This document shows, one piece after another, positions 44,686 through 53,878 of a stretch of DNA of 64,000 nt. The DNA is taken from contig NZ_JACHOT010000004.1 in NCBI RefSeq assembly GCF_014200015.1, positions 124,001-188,000 on the forward strand. The letters are read 5' to 3'. Source of the DNA: Aminobacter niigataensis. GTDB lineage: Bacteria > Pseudomonadota > Alphaproteobacteria > Rhizobiales > Rhizobiaceae. Position numbers and translations under genes: made by a program. The notes beneath the pieces were generated by a model. That model was not told where the DNA came from and did not search any database. It saw only the letters and a list, made by a program, of their open reading frames with translations. Position 1 is the first letter of the stretch. Each line of letters begins with the position of its first letter.

Positions 44686-47235
44686 CTACTCCGCCGCCAC
44701 CCGCACGCCGGCTGGCGCATCGGGGAACAGGCAGACGACCGTGGTGCCACGGTCCTTGCCGCTGTCGATGCGGACGGTGCCGCCATGCAGCTCGACGAAG
44801 CTTTTGACGATGGACAGGCCAAGGCCGGCACCACGCTTGCGGCCGCCGTTGACGCGGGATTCGAAGCGCTGGAACATCGTGTCGAGAACCTCCGACGGCA
44901 TGCCCGGTCCGTCGTCATGGACGGAGAATTCCACGCCCTCGGCGCGCTGGCGGCAGGCCAGCGTGATGGTGCTCGCGGACGGCGCGTAGTTCACCGCATT
45001 GCTGAGCAGGTTGTAGAGGATCTGGCGCACGCGCGTCTCGTCGCCATTGAAGCTCTTCGGCGCGCTGGCGGTATCTATGGCGAGGCTGATCGAGTGCTCT
45101 TCCAGGCGGTCGGCGATAAGTTCGGCGGCAGCCTCGATGGCGCGGTCGATACGCACCTCGGCGATTTCGAGCTGCATGATGCCGGCATCGACGGTTGCGA
45201 GATCGAGGATGTCATTGACGATGGTCAAAAGCACGCCCGAGGACGAACCGATGTGCTCGACATATTCGCGCTGGCGCTGTGACAGCGGGCCGGTACCGGG
45301 CAGCGACAAAAGCTCGGTGAAGCCGATGATGTTGGTCAGCGGCGAGCGCAGCTCATACGAAACGTGCTGGACGAACTCGTTCTTGATCTGGTCGGCACGC
45401 TGAAGCGCCTCGTTCTTGTCCTTGAGCGCGCGCTCCATGTTGACGCCGTCGGTGACGTCGACAAAGGTCAGCATCACCTGGCCGTTGGGCAGGTGGATTA
45501 CGGCGTGCTGGAGCACCGAACCGTTCTTGAGTTCGGTCTGGCCATGGCGGTCGCTACGCTCGTCGAAGCCGGTGACGGCGGCGACGAAATCGGCCCATGG
45601 GCTCTCTTCGGCACGCATGTCGCATTCAGCGCGGATCGCCGAAATATGCGTGCTCTGCCGGAGGGCCTCGGGCGACACACCCCAGAGCTGGCCGAAGGCC
45701 GGATTGAACAGGCGGATGCGGCCGTCGGGGCCGAAAACGACGACGCCTTCGGCGAGATTGTCGAGGGTTTCACCCTGGACACGCACCGCCGTGGTGTAGC
45801 GGCTTTCGAGGTCGATCTTCTCGGTCAGGTTTTCGAACACCCAGGTGACGCCGCCCTTGGGCTGGGGATTGGCGACGACGCGGATGGTGCGGCCGTCGGG
45901 CAGATGCCAAAGATGCTCCTGCGGCTCGACGGCGCGATATGCGCCGAGCAGGCTCTCCTTCCAGCGCCGCCATTCCGGCTGCTCCGGCAGCTTGCGTTCG
46001 CTGCGCAGGCGGTCGAGCAAAAGCGCATTGTCGGGTGCGCTGGAGAGATAGCCGGCGTCGAGTTCCCAGAGCTTCTGGAAAGCATTGTTGTGGAAACGCA
46101 GCTTCTGGCTGGCGTCGAAAGTGGCAACGGCGGTCGCCACCTGGTCGAGCGTGTCGGCGTGGCTGCGCACGACCCGGCTGTACTCTTCGCGGATGGCATC
46201 GGCCGCGCTCATGTCGGTGGCGATGCCGGCCGAACCTTCCCTGCCGACAACGTCGGTCACGGCGAACATGCGACGGTCGCCGTCGATGACGGTCGACAGT
46301 GTCTGCTGGAATACGGGACGCGACAGGTGCTGCTGGACGATCGCTTCGCGCGATTGCGTGCCCAGGAACTCCTTGCCGTCGCGGATGGCTGCGGCGGAAT
46401 CGGCTGCTTCGACGGCCCTGGCGAAGGCCTTGTTGACCCATTTCAGCCGGCCATCGGAATCGCGCATCCAGAACGGCATGTCGACGGCGTCCATCAGGCC
46501 GACAAGCGTTTCGTATTCGGCGCTGAGGCGCTGGTTGTCGAGCGTCAGCCGCGCCTGGCCGCGCTGGGCCTCGGAGATCGAGACAAAGCGGACGATGACG
46601 TGGGCGCCGCTCTTGCGGCCGTGGACTTCGAGGACCGCACCGGCATGGGTCTCCGCCACCAGTTCGAAGGCAGTGCCTTTGTCACGCAACGCGGCAATGG
46701 CATTTTCGAGCGCTGCGGCCGAACGCGGCATCAGCCAGCGACCGAAACCGAGGAAGGCGGCGCGCTCGTCCGGCGCGCCTGTTTCGATCGGCAGCGAACC
46801 GATCAGCTCCGGCTTCTTGTTCTCGTTGGCCCAGATGATGACGCGCTGGTCGCGCAGGTTGAGCAGGGCCTCCGAACGCTGCAGCGATGCATTGAGGTCG
46901 GCGACGCGGCCGCGCAGCTCGACGTTCTCGGCGGCGATGCGTACCTTCTCGCGGATCAGCGCAATGGCGGAAATGAGCGCCGCTCCCATGACGCCGACGA
47001 GCACGGCGAGTTGGATGACTTCGGCCGTGCTGACGGGCAGGCCGACGGCGGCGGCCTGCTGGGCATGGGCATATCCGAAAGGCGTGCAGAGCGCCGTGGC
47101 GCCAAGCATGACTGCGGCAGAACGGCTGCCGAGCCGGCGCACGGCCTGCCACATACCGCCTGGAAGGGGCATCTGCGAATCCTGTCGGCCGCCGGAAACG
47201 GCCTGTCCCGCTGAAAGCGGGTATTCCCCCGGCAT
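44686..47235 (-). CDS. divL: DivL-like PAS histidine-kinase homolog with Tyr at the phosphorylation site
   Basis: The 849-residue protein has an N-terminal membrane segment (about residues 58-78), multiple PAS domains (about 250-350, 380-460, 505-600), a HisKA dimerisation domain and a HATPase_c domain (about 720-840, with LLSNAVNYAPSAS, DDGPGMPSEV, and RGAGLGLSIVKSFVELHGG). The H-box reads FVQHVSYELRSPLTN: Tyr627 (codon TAT at 45357-45355) replaces the phospho-accepting His. This is the hallmark of DivL, which tunes CckA and so CtrA in the alphaproteobacterial cell cycle. An earlier membrane or signal-like stretch at residues 20-60 is also possible. The ATG at 47235 has GGAGAGGAAC upstream. 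It lies 5 bp upstream of the tsaE fusion, as a probable operon, and downstream of ahcY. Confidence 0.92.
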   Translation of the reverse strand: MPGEYPLSAGQAVSGGRQDSQMPLPGGMWQAVRRLGSRSAAVMLGATALCTPFGYAHAQQAAAVGLPVSTAEVIQLAVLVGVMGAALISAIALIREKVRIAAENVELRGRVADLNASLQRSEALLNLRDQRVIIWANENKKPELIGSLPIETGAPDERAAFLGFGRWLMPRSAAALENAIAALRDKGTAFELVAETHAGAVLEVHGRKSGAHVIVRFVSISEAQRGQARLTLDNQRLSAEYETLVGLMDAVDMPFWMRDSDGRLKWVNKAFARAVEAADSAAAIRDGKEFLGTQSREAIVQQHLSRPVFQQTLSTVIDGDRRMFAVTDVVGREGSAGIATDMSAADAIREEYSRVVRSHADTLDQVATAVATFDASQKLRFHNNAFQKLWELDAGYLSSAPDNALLLDRLRSERKLPEQPEWRRWKESLLGAYRAVEPQEHLWHLPDGRTIRVVANPQPKGGVTWVFENLTEKIDLESRYTTAVRVQGETLDNLAEGVVVFGPDGRIRLFNPAFGQLWGVSPEALRQSTHISAIRAECDMRAEESPWADFVAAVTGFDERSDRHGQTELKNGSVLQHAVIHLPNGQVMLTFVDVTDGVNMERALKDKNEALQRADQIKNEFVQHVSYELRSPLTNIIGFTELLSLPGTGPLSQRQREYVEHIGSSSGVLLTIVNDILDLATVDAGIMQLEIAEVRIDRAIEAAAELIADRLEEHSISLAIDTASAPKSFNGDETRVRQILYNLLSNAVNYAPSASTITLACRQRAEGVEFSVHDDGPGMPSEVLDTMFQRFESRVNGGRKRGAGLGLSIVKSFVELHGGTVRIDSGKDRGTTVVCLFPDAPAGVRVAAE

Positions 47236-47367
47236 GTGTTGTTCCTCTCCGCCGCCTGACTGCAAGACCGCCTTGAAGCGCCCCAAAAAGTTCCGCCGAG
47301 AACGGGCGCGTGGCGAATCACGCCACAATAGCCGTTAGGCGAATCGCCGTGAAGAAGGCGTTCGCGC

Positions 47368-47402
47368 AAAAAAGAAACCGGGCGAAAGTCAATCGCCCGG
47401 CT
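47368..47402 (-). terminator. Rho-independent terminator of ahcY
   Basis: An 8-bp stem CCGGGCGA/TCGCCCGG (47378-47385 with 47393-47400) is followed on the minus strand by TTTCTTTTTT. It lies about 30 nt after the ahcY stop. Confidence 0.88.
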
Positions 47403-47431
47403 TCAATATGTTGTATGTATTTGCGCTATGG

Positions 47432-48832
<1,401 letters not shown>

Positions 48833-48896
48833 GGCTTGCTCCGATTCCTGTTTGCTTCGCGCCGCCGCGGGAGGGCTGCGAGGGCGCGCGAAAGAT

Positions 48897-48920
48897 CGGC
48901 CTGACTACCAGATCAGGCCG
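48897..48920 (-). terminator. Hairpin between ptsH and ahcY
   Basis: A perfect 8-bp stem CGGCCTGA/TCAGGCCG (48897-48904 with 48913-48920) with an 8-nt loop lies 65 nt after the ptsH stop and is followed on the minus strand by ATCTTTCG. It is probably a weak terminator; it is also inside the ahcY leader region. Confidence 0.55.
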
Positions 48921-48984
48921 TTATCGACAATGGGACATAAAGAAATCTTTATTCGTGCATGTCGCACAAGACTCAGTCCGGCGA

Positions 48985-49287
48985 TCAGGACTCCTCGCCG
49001 AAGCGCGCCGCGACCAGTGTCGCAAGCGCATCCATCGCTTCGACGGCCTCGGGGCCGCTCGCGGTAACGCGGATGGTGCAACCGGGGCTGGCGGCGAGCA
49101 TCATCAGGCCCATGATCGACGTGCCGCCTACGGAAATGCCGTCCTTCTCTACGCTGACATTGGCCTGGAACTCGCCGGCAATCTGGACAAACTTGGCCGA
49201 GGCGCGGGCATGCAGGCCACGCTGATTGACTATGGTGAGATCGCGGACGATGTGGCCCTTCTCGGGCGAGTAGGGCATGCCGCTCAT
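48985..49287 (-). CDS. ptsH: HPr family phosphocarrier protein
   Basis: The 100-residue HPr carries phosphate on His26 (QRGLHARASA). The regulatory region GGTSIMGLMML places Ser57 where HPr kinase phosphorylates. It is typical of the regulatory PTS of alphaproteobacteria, which lacks sugar-specific permeases. The ATG at 49287 overlaps the stop of the EIIA gene in an ATGA junction. The kinase HprK is encoded two genes upstream, so phosphate from both an EI and HprK would meet on this protein. No EI (PtsP/PtsI) gene is in the window. Confidence 0.95.
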   Translation of the reverse strand: MSGMPYSPEKGHIVRDLTIVNQRGLHARASAKFVQIAGEFQANVSVEKDGISVGGTSIMGLMMLAASPGCTIRVTASGPEAVEAMDALATLVAARFGEES

Positions 49288-49685
49288 TTGCCGCTCAACA
49301 CCTGACTAGCAACGTTGATATATTTGCGGCCAGCAGCCTGTGCCTCGTCGAGCGCGGCGGCCATGTTGTCGGCCTTGCGTACGCTCGTCAGCTTGATGAG
49401 CATCGGCAGGTTCATGCCGGCGATGACTTCGACCCGGCCGGCTTCCATCACCGAGATGGCGAGGTTGGACGGCGTGCCGCCGAACATATCGGTGAGCACG
49501 ACCACACCATTGCCGGTGTCGGCGCTGGCGACGGCGTCGATGATGTCGCTGCGACGCTGCGCCATGTCATCGTCTGCTCCGATCGAAACAGTCTCGAAAT
49601 TGTCCTGCGGTCCGACGACATGTTCCACGGCATGGCGGAACTCTTCGGCCAGCTGACCGTGCGTCACAAGCACGAGTCCGATCAT
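49284..49685 (-). CDS. PTS EIIA of the mannose family
   Basis: The 133-residue protein is a mannose-type EIIA with phospho-accepting His9 in VLVTHGQLAEEF and the motif VVVLTDMFGGTPSNLA near residue 63. It has no EIIB, EIIC or EIID partners here, as usual for the regulatory PTS in Rhizobiales, where it probably relays phosphorylation state instead of importing sugar. It has an ATG at 49685. It overlaps ptsH and lies 163 bp downstream of hprK. Confidence 0.93.
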   Translation of the reverse strand: MIGLVLVTHGQLAEEFRHAVEHVVGPQDNFETVSIGADDDMAQRRSDIIDAVASADTGNGVVVLTDMFGGTPSNLAISVMEAGRVEVIAGMNLPMLIKLTSVRKADNMAAALDEAQAAGRKYINVASQVLSGK

Positions 49686-49848
49686 TCTGATTTGGCTCCC
49701 GTCATGGCCTCTTCACAGCCGCGCAGTACTCTTGCCGCCTTCGCGGAGGGCGGGAGCGCTATCTTGTCGACGGCGAAGGCGTTTACAAGCCCCAATCTGC
49801 TGCTCGCCACGCCATTTTGACGCAATGCAGCAAAAATAATGTGCAGCT

Positions 49849-50295
49849 TCAGGCGAAGAGGGTGATGCCGAGTCGGACCAGAATTGTGGGGATGGCTGCG
49901 GCAATTTCACGTTCTGCGAGCAACAATCGCTGCGTCATGCAACCAAGAATCAGTTCACTGTCCTGTCCGGGCAGCCGTTCCACCTCGCTTGCCGGAACAA
50001 GCCTGACCAGCAGGTCGACCGCAGCCGCCGCCTCATGTTCGACCGGAACCGGCCCGACGCCGCGGACCTCTGCCAGGCCGGCAATGACTGCCGGCGCATG
50101 GCACAAAAGCCTGCCGTGGTGCACCGACAGGAAGACCTGGTCGTCGGAAACCAGCCGGGCGAACCGGCCTGCGGCGCGAAATTTCTCGACGAGGGCCAGG
50201 GCAAGAGCCGTCTTGCCCGACCCGGACAGCCCTGCAACCAGTACACAGCGATCGCCGAGAACAATCGCCGTGGCATGCATGTTGGCTGGCGCCAC
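49849..50295 (-). CDS. hprK: Short HPr kinase/phosphorylase
   Basis: The 148-residue protein is the C-terminal catalytic half of HPr kinase/phosphorylase only, the form usual in alphaproteobacteria. The P-loop is AGLSGSGKTALALAL near residue 22, followed by LVSDDQVFL. The N-terminal domain found in Gram-positive HprK is absent. It phosphorylates or dephosphorylates the regulatory Ser of HPr. The GTG at 50295 lies 3 bp after the chvG stop and is the chosen start; an ATG at 50280 (MHATAIVLGDR) matches other short HprK proteins but has no SD. Linkage with chvG suggests co-expression with acid/envelope sensing. Confidence 0.92.
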   Translation of the reverse strand: MAPANMHATAIVLGDRCVLVAGLSGSGKTALALALVEKFRAAGRFARLVSDDQVFLSVHHGRLLCHAPAVIAGLAEVRGVGPVPVEHEAAAAVDLLVRLVPASEVERLPGQDSELILGCMTQRLLLAEREIAAAIPTILVRLGITLFA

Positions 50296-50298
50296 GGA

Positions 50299-52083
50299 TC
50301 AGCTTTCGGCCGGCAGGGCAACGACGAAGCGCGCGCCCTTGAGTTCGCCAGGCTTGGTGCCGGCGATGTTTTCGGCGCTCAGCGTGCCGCCATGGGCCTC
50401 GACGATCTGGCGGCTGATCGACAGGCCGAGGCCGGAATTCTGGCCGAAGGCTTCGCCCGCCGGACGGTCGGTATAGAAACGCTCGAAGATGCGGTCGATG
50501 TTTTCGGCGCGGATGCCGGGGCCGTTGTCCTCGACCGTGATGACATTGAACTTGCCGACGCGCGCCAGCGAAATGGCAATGTGGCCATGGTCGTCGGGCA
50601 CGAAGGAGCGGGCATTCTCTATCAGATTGGTGATGACCTGGCCGATGCGCAGGTCGTGGCCGACCACGTTGTAGTTCTTCGCCCCAGCCGGCAGCTTCGC
50701 AACGGTGAATGCGATCTCGACCGCCTTCTTGTGGCGGCTGGCCTCGCGCGACACCGAAACCAGATCGCCGATGAACTTCTTGAGATCCACCTTGCCGGCG
50801 TCCTCGCGCGCGAGCTCGGCATCGAGACGGGATGCGTCCGAAATATCGGTGATCAGCCGGTCGAGGCGCTTCACGTCGTGCTGGATGACCTCCATCAGCC
50901 GTTCGCGCGAGCTCTCGTTCCTGGCAAGCGGCAAAGTCTCGACTGCGCTGCGCAGCGAGGTCAGCGGGTTCTTGAGTTCGTGGCTGACGTCGGCGGCAAA
51001 ACTCTCGATCGCCTCGATACGGGCGTAGAGCGCCTTGGTCATGTCGCGCACGGCAACCGACAGGTTGCCGATCTCGTCCTGGCGGTCCGAGAAATCGGGA
51101 ATTTCCTCGCGGCTCTTGCCGCCACGACGGACGCGGTTGGCGGCAGCCGACAACCGACGCAGCGGGTTGGCGATCGTCGACGCCAGCAGCATCGAAAGGA
51201 TGGCCGTGACCAATGCAGCGACACCGAACACGCGCAGGATGGCCTTCTGTTCGGCGGCGACGATCTTGTCGATGTCGCCACCTTCGGTCGACAGCATCAG
51301 CACGCCGAGCACGGCACGGAAGCGCTGGATGGGGACGGCGACCGACACGATCTGCTCGCCCTGTTCGCTGACCCGGACGATCGGCGCCGGGCGGCCGGTC
51401 AATGCCTGCACGACCTCGGGGAAGGCCGCGCCATTGCCACCGGGCTGTTCCTTGTAGACCGGAAGCGCGCTGTCGCGGAAAAAGTCGAAGACGAACTTCT
51501 GCGCCCGCTCGAAGACGGTCGGCTCGTCTTCCTCGACCGGCGGAAGGTCGTAGCGCAGGATCTGGCCGCGCGAATAGAGATGCCGCGAATCGAGCAGCAG
51601 ATTGGCGTCGCGGTCGTAGATACGGGCGCGCGTCCTTGTCGGCGAGATCAGCCGGCGCAGGACCGGCGCCACGCGCTCCGGATTGATCGGAAAATCAAGG
51701 CTGTCGAGCTGGTCGGAGCCGGGGCCAAGCGTCTCGCCGGCCTGCAGCTCGAGCAGCTTCTCGGGGTCGATGCTGATCGAATCCGTCTCGACGGTTGCCG
51801 AGGCGGCAATGGCGCCGGCAATGATCTCGCCCTGCGTCATCAGGCTTTCGACACGGGCGCCGATCAGGCCGTCGCGAAAGGTGTTGAGATACAGGATGCC
51901 GGCGACCAGTACCGCCAACCCGGCAAGGTTGAGGAACAGAATGCGGCGCGTCAGGCTGGAGAAGAAATAGTGGCCGAGGAACCGGCTCAGCCGGATCCTC
52001 GAGCGGTCGAGCAACAGCGACAGGCGACCGCGCGACCGCTTCGTGGCGGCCGCGGGTTTCCTGATCTCTGCTTCCATCGCCAT
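50299..52083 (-). CDS. chvG: Sensor histidine kinase ChvG
   Basis: ChvG (ExoS in Sinorhizobium, BvrS in Brucella) senses envelope and acid signals and phosphorylates ChvI. The 594-residue protein has two membrane helices (about 48-68 and 285-305) around a periplasmic domain, a HAMP linker (about 305-360), HisKA with the H-box FAADVSHELKNPLTSLR near 385, and HATPase_c (about 470-590: NLIENARSFVPD, VEDNGPGIRAENIDRIFERF, NSGLGLSISRQIVEAHGG). The basic N-terminal 45 residues are typical. ATG at 52083 or 52077 are both possible. It follows chvI by 22 bp. Confidence 0.96.
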   Translation of the reverse strand: MAMEAEIRKPAAATKRSRGRLSLLLDRSRIRLSRFLGHYFFSSLTRRILFLNLAGLAVLVAGILYLNTFRDGLIGARVESLMTQGEIIAGAIAASATVETDSISIDPEKLLELQAGETLGPGSDQLDSLDFPINPERVAPVLRRLISPTRTRARIYDRDANLLLDSRHLYSRGQILRYDLPPVEEDEPTVFERAQKFVFDFFRDSALPVYKEQPGGNGAAFPEVVQALTGRPAPIVRVSEQGEQIVSVAVPIQRFRAVLGVLMLSTEGGDIDKIVAAEQKAILRVFGVAALVTAILSMLLASTIANPLRRLSAAANRVRRGGKSREEIPDFSDRQDEIGNLSVAVRDMTKALYARIEAIESFAADVSHELKNPLTSLRSAVETLPLARNESSRERLMEVIQHDVKRLDRLITDISDASRLDAELAREDAGKVDLKKFIGDLVSVSREASRHKKAVEIAFTVAKLPAGAKNYNVVGHDLRIGQVITNLIENARSFVPDDHGHIAISLARVGKFNVITVEDNGPGIRAENIDRIFERFYTDRPAGEAFGQNSGLGLSISRQIVEAHGGTLSAENIAGTKPGELKGARFVVALPAES

Positions 52084-52105
52084 GTGATCTCAGCCCCCGC
52101 CGATC

Positions 52106-52807
52106 TCACGCTTCGCGGAATCTGTAGCCGACACCATAGAGCGTTTCGATCATCTCGAAGTCGTCGTCGACGGCCTTGAACTTCTTGCGCAGGCGCTTGA
52201 TGTGGCTGTCGATGGTACGGTCATCGACATAGACCTGCTCATCATAGGCCGAATCCATCAAAGCGTCTCGGCTTTTGACGACGCCCGGGCGCTGGGCCAG
52301 CGAGTGCAGGATCAGGAATTCGGTGACGGTCAGGATGACCGGCTCGCCCTTCCAGGTGCAGGTGTGGCGCTCCTGGTCCATCACCAGCTGACCGCGCTCC
52401 AGCGAGCGCGACTGCGGGCTCGGCGTCTTGGCCGCGGCCTCGCGGGCACTTGCCCGGCGCAGCACGGCGCGCACGCGCTCGACCAGCAGACGCTGGGAGA
52501 ACGGCTTGCGGATGAAATCGTCGGCACCCATCTTGAGGCCGAAGAGCTCATCGATCTCGTCGTCCTTCGACGTCAGGAAAATCACCGGCAGGTCAGTCTT
52601 CTGGCGCAGCCGGCGCAGCAGTTCCATACCGTCCATGCGCGGCATCTTGATGTCGAGGATGGCGAGGTTCGGCGGCCGCGCGGCCAGCCCTTCAAGTGCC
52701 GAGGCACCGTCGGTGTAGGTCTCGACACGGTAACCTTCGGACTCGAGCGCGATCGAAACCGATGTCAAAATGTTGCGGTCGTCGTCGACAAGCGCGATCG
52801 TTGCCAT
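52106..52807 (-). CDS. chvI: Response regulator ChvI
   Basis: ChvI is an OmpR/PhoB-family transcription regulator for virulence, symbiosis and envelope genes. The 233-residue protein has a receiver domain (1-120) with Asp52 in [13 protein letters not shown] and Lys near 105 ([11 protein letters not shown]), and a winged-helix DNA-binding domain (about 140-230) with [15 protein letters not shown] and the C-terminal [13 protein letters not shown]. The ATG at 52807 is chosen because the family starts directly with [10 protein letters not shown] and a GGAG lies 10 nt upstream; an ATG at 52825 would add six residues. No promoter is clear in the 449-bp upstream region. Confidence 0.96.
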   Translation of the reverse strand: MATIALVDDDRNILTSVSIALESEGYRVETYTDGASALEGLAARPPNLAILDIKMPRMDGMELLRRLRQKTDLPVIFLTSKDDEIDELFGLKMGADDFIRKPFSQRLLVERVRAVLRRASAREAAAKTPSPQSRSLERGQLVMDQERHTCTWKGEPVILTVTEFLILHSLAQRPGVVKSRDALMDSAYDEQVYVDDRTIDSHIKRLRKKFKAVDDDFEMIETLYGVGYRFREA

Positions 52808-53256
52808 TTCCAGCGGCTCCCTCATGAGCGGGTGTCCCTTCCTGCTTCAGAGCAGGGCTTGTGCAGGACAAATTAGGTACAAAATGTGGCATACCCCCCG
52901 ATGAAGGGGAGCGCAACCACCACAACCAGTCCGCTTTCTATATGGGGCGCCTCAAGAAAAGCTCGAACAAAAAGGTTTTGTTGCAAGATTTTGACCAGCG
53001 TCATGGGAGGAAACCCCTGACAAGTCATCGGCGTATCAAATGTTCAAGAACCGCCAGTTCGCTTGCAATATCGCTCCCGGCGCCGGCGTAAACATCGGCA
53101 TCAGGCCACGATTGAACCGACGAACATGCAACCGACGAAGTATGCAGCCATGCGCCAGCCCAGGCGGGTCCGTCTTGTCGATTGCAAGCAACTGAGGTGC
53201 CGGTTCGATGACGTCCTTGCCAATCGCCTTCTCTCTTCCATCGCGTCGCGAGCGAA
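52808..53256. other. Gene-free region upstream of chvI, synteny boundary
   Basis: This 449-bp stretch contains no supportable gene on either strand. It is noticeably richer in A and T around 52860-53050 than its flanks. I looked for pckA, which lies beside chvI in Sinorhizobium, Agrobacterium and Brucella as I remember them, and found no trace of it. A chvI promoter must lie here but I could not fix it. No inverted repeat or att-like site was obvious. Confidence 0.5.
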
Positions 53257-53775
53257 TTACTGGCCCAGAAAGGCCGCGGCCGCCGACTGACCGCCGATGA
53301 CCGCCACCACTTCGGCCTCGATCAGGAAGCCCTCATACATCAGGCCGGCAACACGCACGGCGGTGGCCGCGGGGCCTGGATCGGAAATGTAGCGCAGACG
53401 CACTCGCGTCATCTTCTCCCAAAACTCCTGGATCTCCTCGCCCTGACCGTCGAAGACGTAGTAGGTGTTGAGCTTGACGACATCCTTCCAGGTCGCGCCG
53501 GCGCTGGCCAGCACGCGGGTGATGTTGTCGAAGACGTTCTGCGTCTGCAGTTCGATGTCGCCCTCTCCAACGACATTGCCATGTTTGTCGGCCGATAATT
53601 GCCCCCCCACGAACACCATCGGACCGATCCGCCAGCCTTGCGAGAACGGCGTGGGAATGTGCCAGTCCCAATGGTTAGCAGGCGACAGGCGCTGACGTCC
53701 GGTATCAAGGATAGGCTGGCTGGACAAAATTCTTTTCCTACTGCTGTTGGCGGCACGCAAGCCGTCGGCCCTCAT
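53257..53775 (-). CDS. Rid (YjgF/RidA/UK114) family protein
   Basis: The 172-residue protein contains a Rid fold from about residue 45: HIPTPFSQGWRIGPMVFVGG, then LQTQNVFDNITRVLASAGAT and VVKLNTYYVFDGQGEE, and the Arg in the ligand site GPAATAVRVAGLMYEG near 145. RidA hydrolyses reactive enamine/imine intermediates from PLP enzymes; other Rid subfamilies act in nitrogen-compound catabolism. This one has an N-terminal extension of about 40 residues. The ATG at 53775 has a GAGG; in-frame ATG (53793) and GTG (53823) lie upstream. It is divergent from a LysR gene, which may control it. Its position with a ureohydrolase suggests a catabolic Rid role. Confidence 0.85.
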   Translation of the reverse strand: MRADGLRAANSSRKRILSSQPILDTGRQRLSPANHWDWHIPTPFSQGWRIGPMVFVGGQLSADKHGNVVGEGDIELQTQNVFDNITRVLASAGATWKDVVKLNTYYVFDGQGEEIQEFWEKMTRVRLRYISDPGPAATAVRVAGLMYEGFLIEAEVVAVIGGQSAAAAFLGQ

Positions 53776-53823
53776 ATCTGCGGCCTCATGCATTAGGACT
53801 TGCAAGAATGCATCGATAAACAC

Positions 53824-53849
53824 CTATCTTTCTAAATTCTTTTCGATAG
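53824..53849. promoter_or_regulatory. Candidate LysR operator between the Rid gene and lysR
   Basis: The inverted repeat CTATC-N16-GATAG (53824-53828 with 53845-53849) is centred in the AT-rich 103-bp divergent region. It lies 30 bp upstream of the LysR start codon. LysR proteins often bind such an interrupted palindrome between their own gene and the target. Confidence 0.4.
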
Positions 53850-53878
53850 TTTCGATGTGATCGGAGAGGGAGGTCAGC

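Noticed and set aside
48833-48984. SAH or SAM riboswitch upstream of ahcY
   Set aside because: The only structure is one 8-bp hairpin. None of the conserved unpaired motifs of the SAH or SAM-II aptamers that I know are present, and it fits a ptsH terminator better.
53050-53256. Pseudogene or transposase remnant, or pckA remnant, upstream of chvI
   Set aside because: Translations in all frames gave no recognisable PEP carboxykinase or transposase motif.
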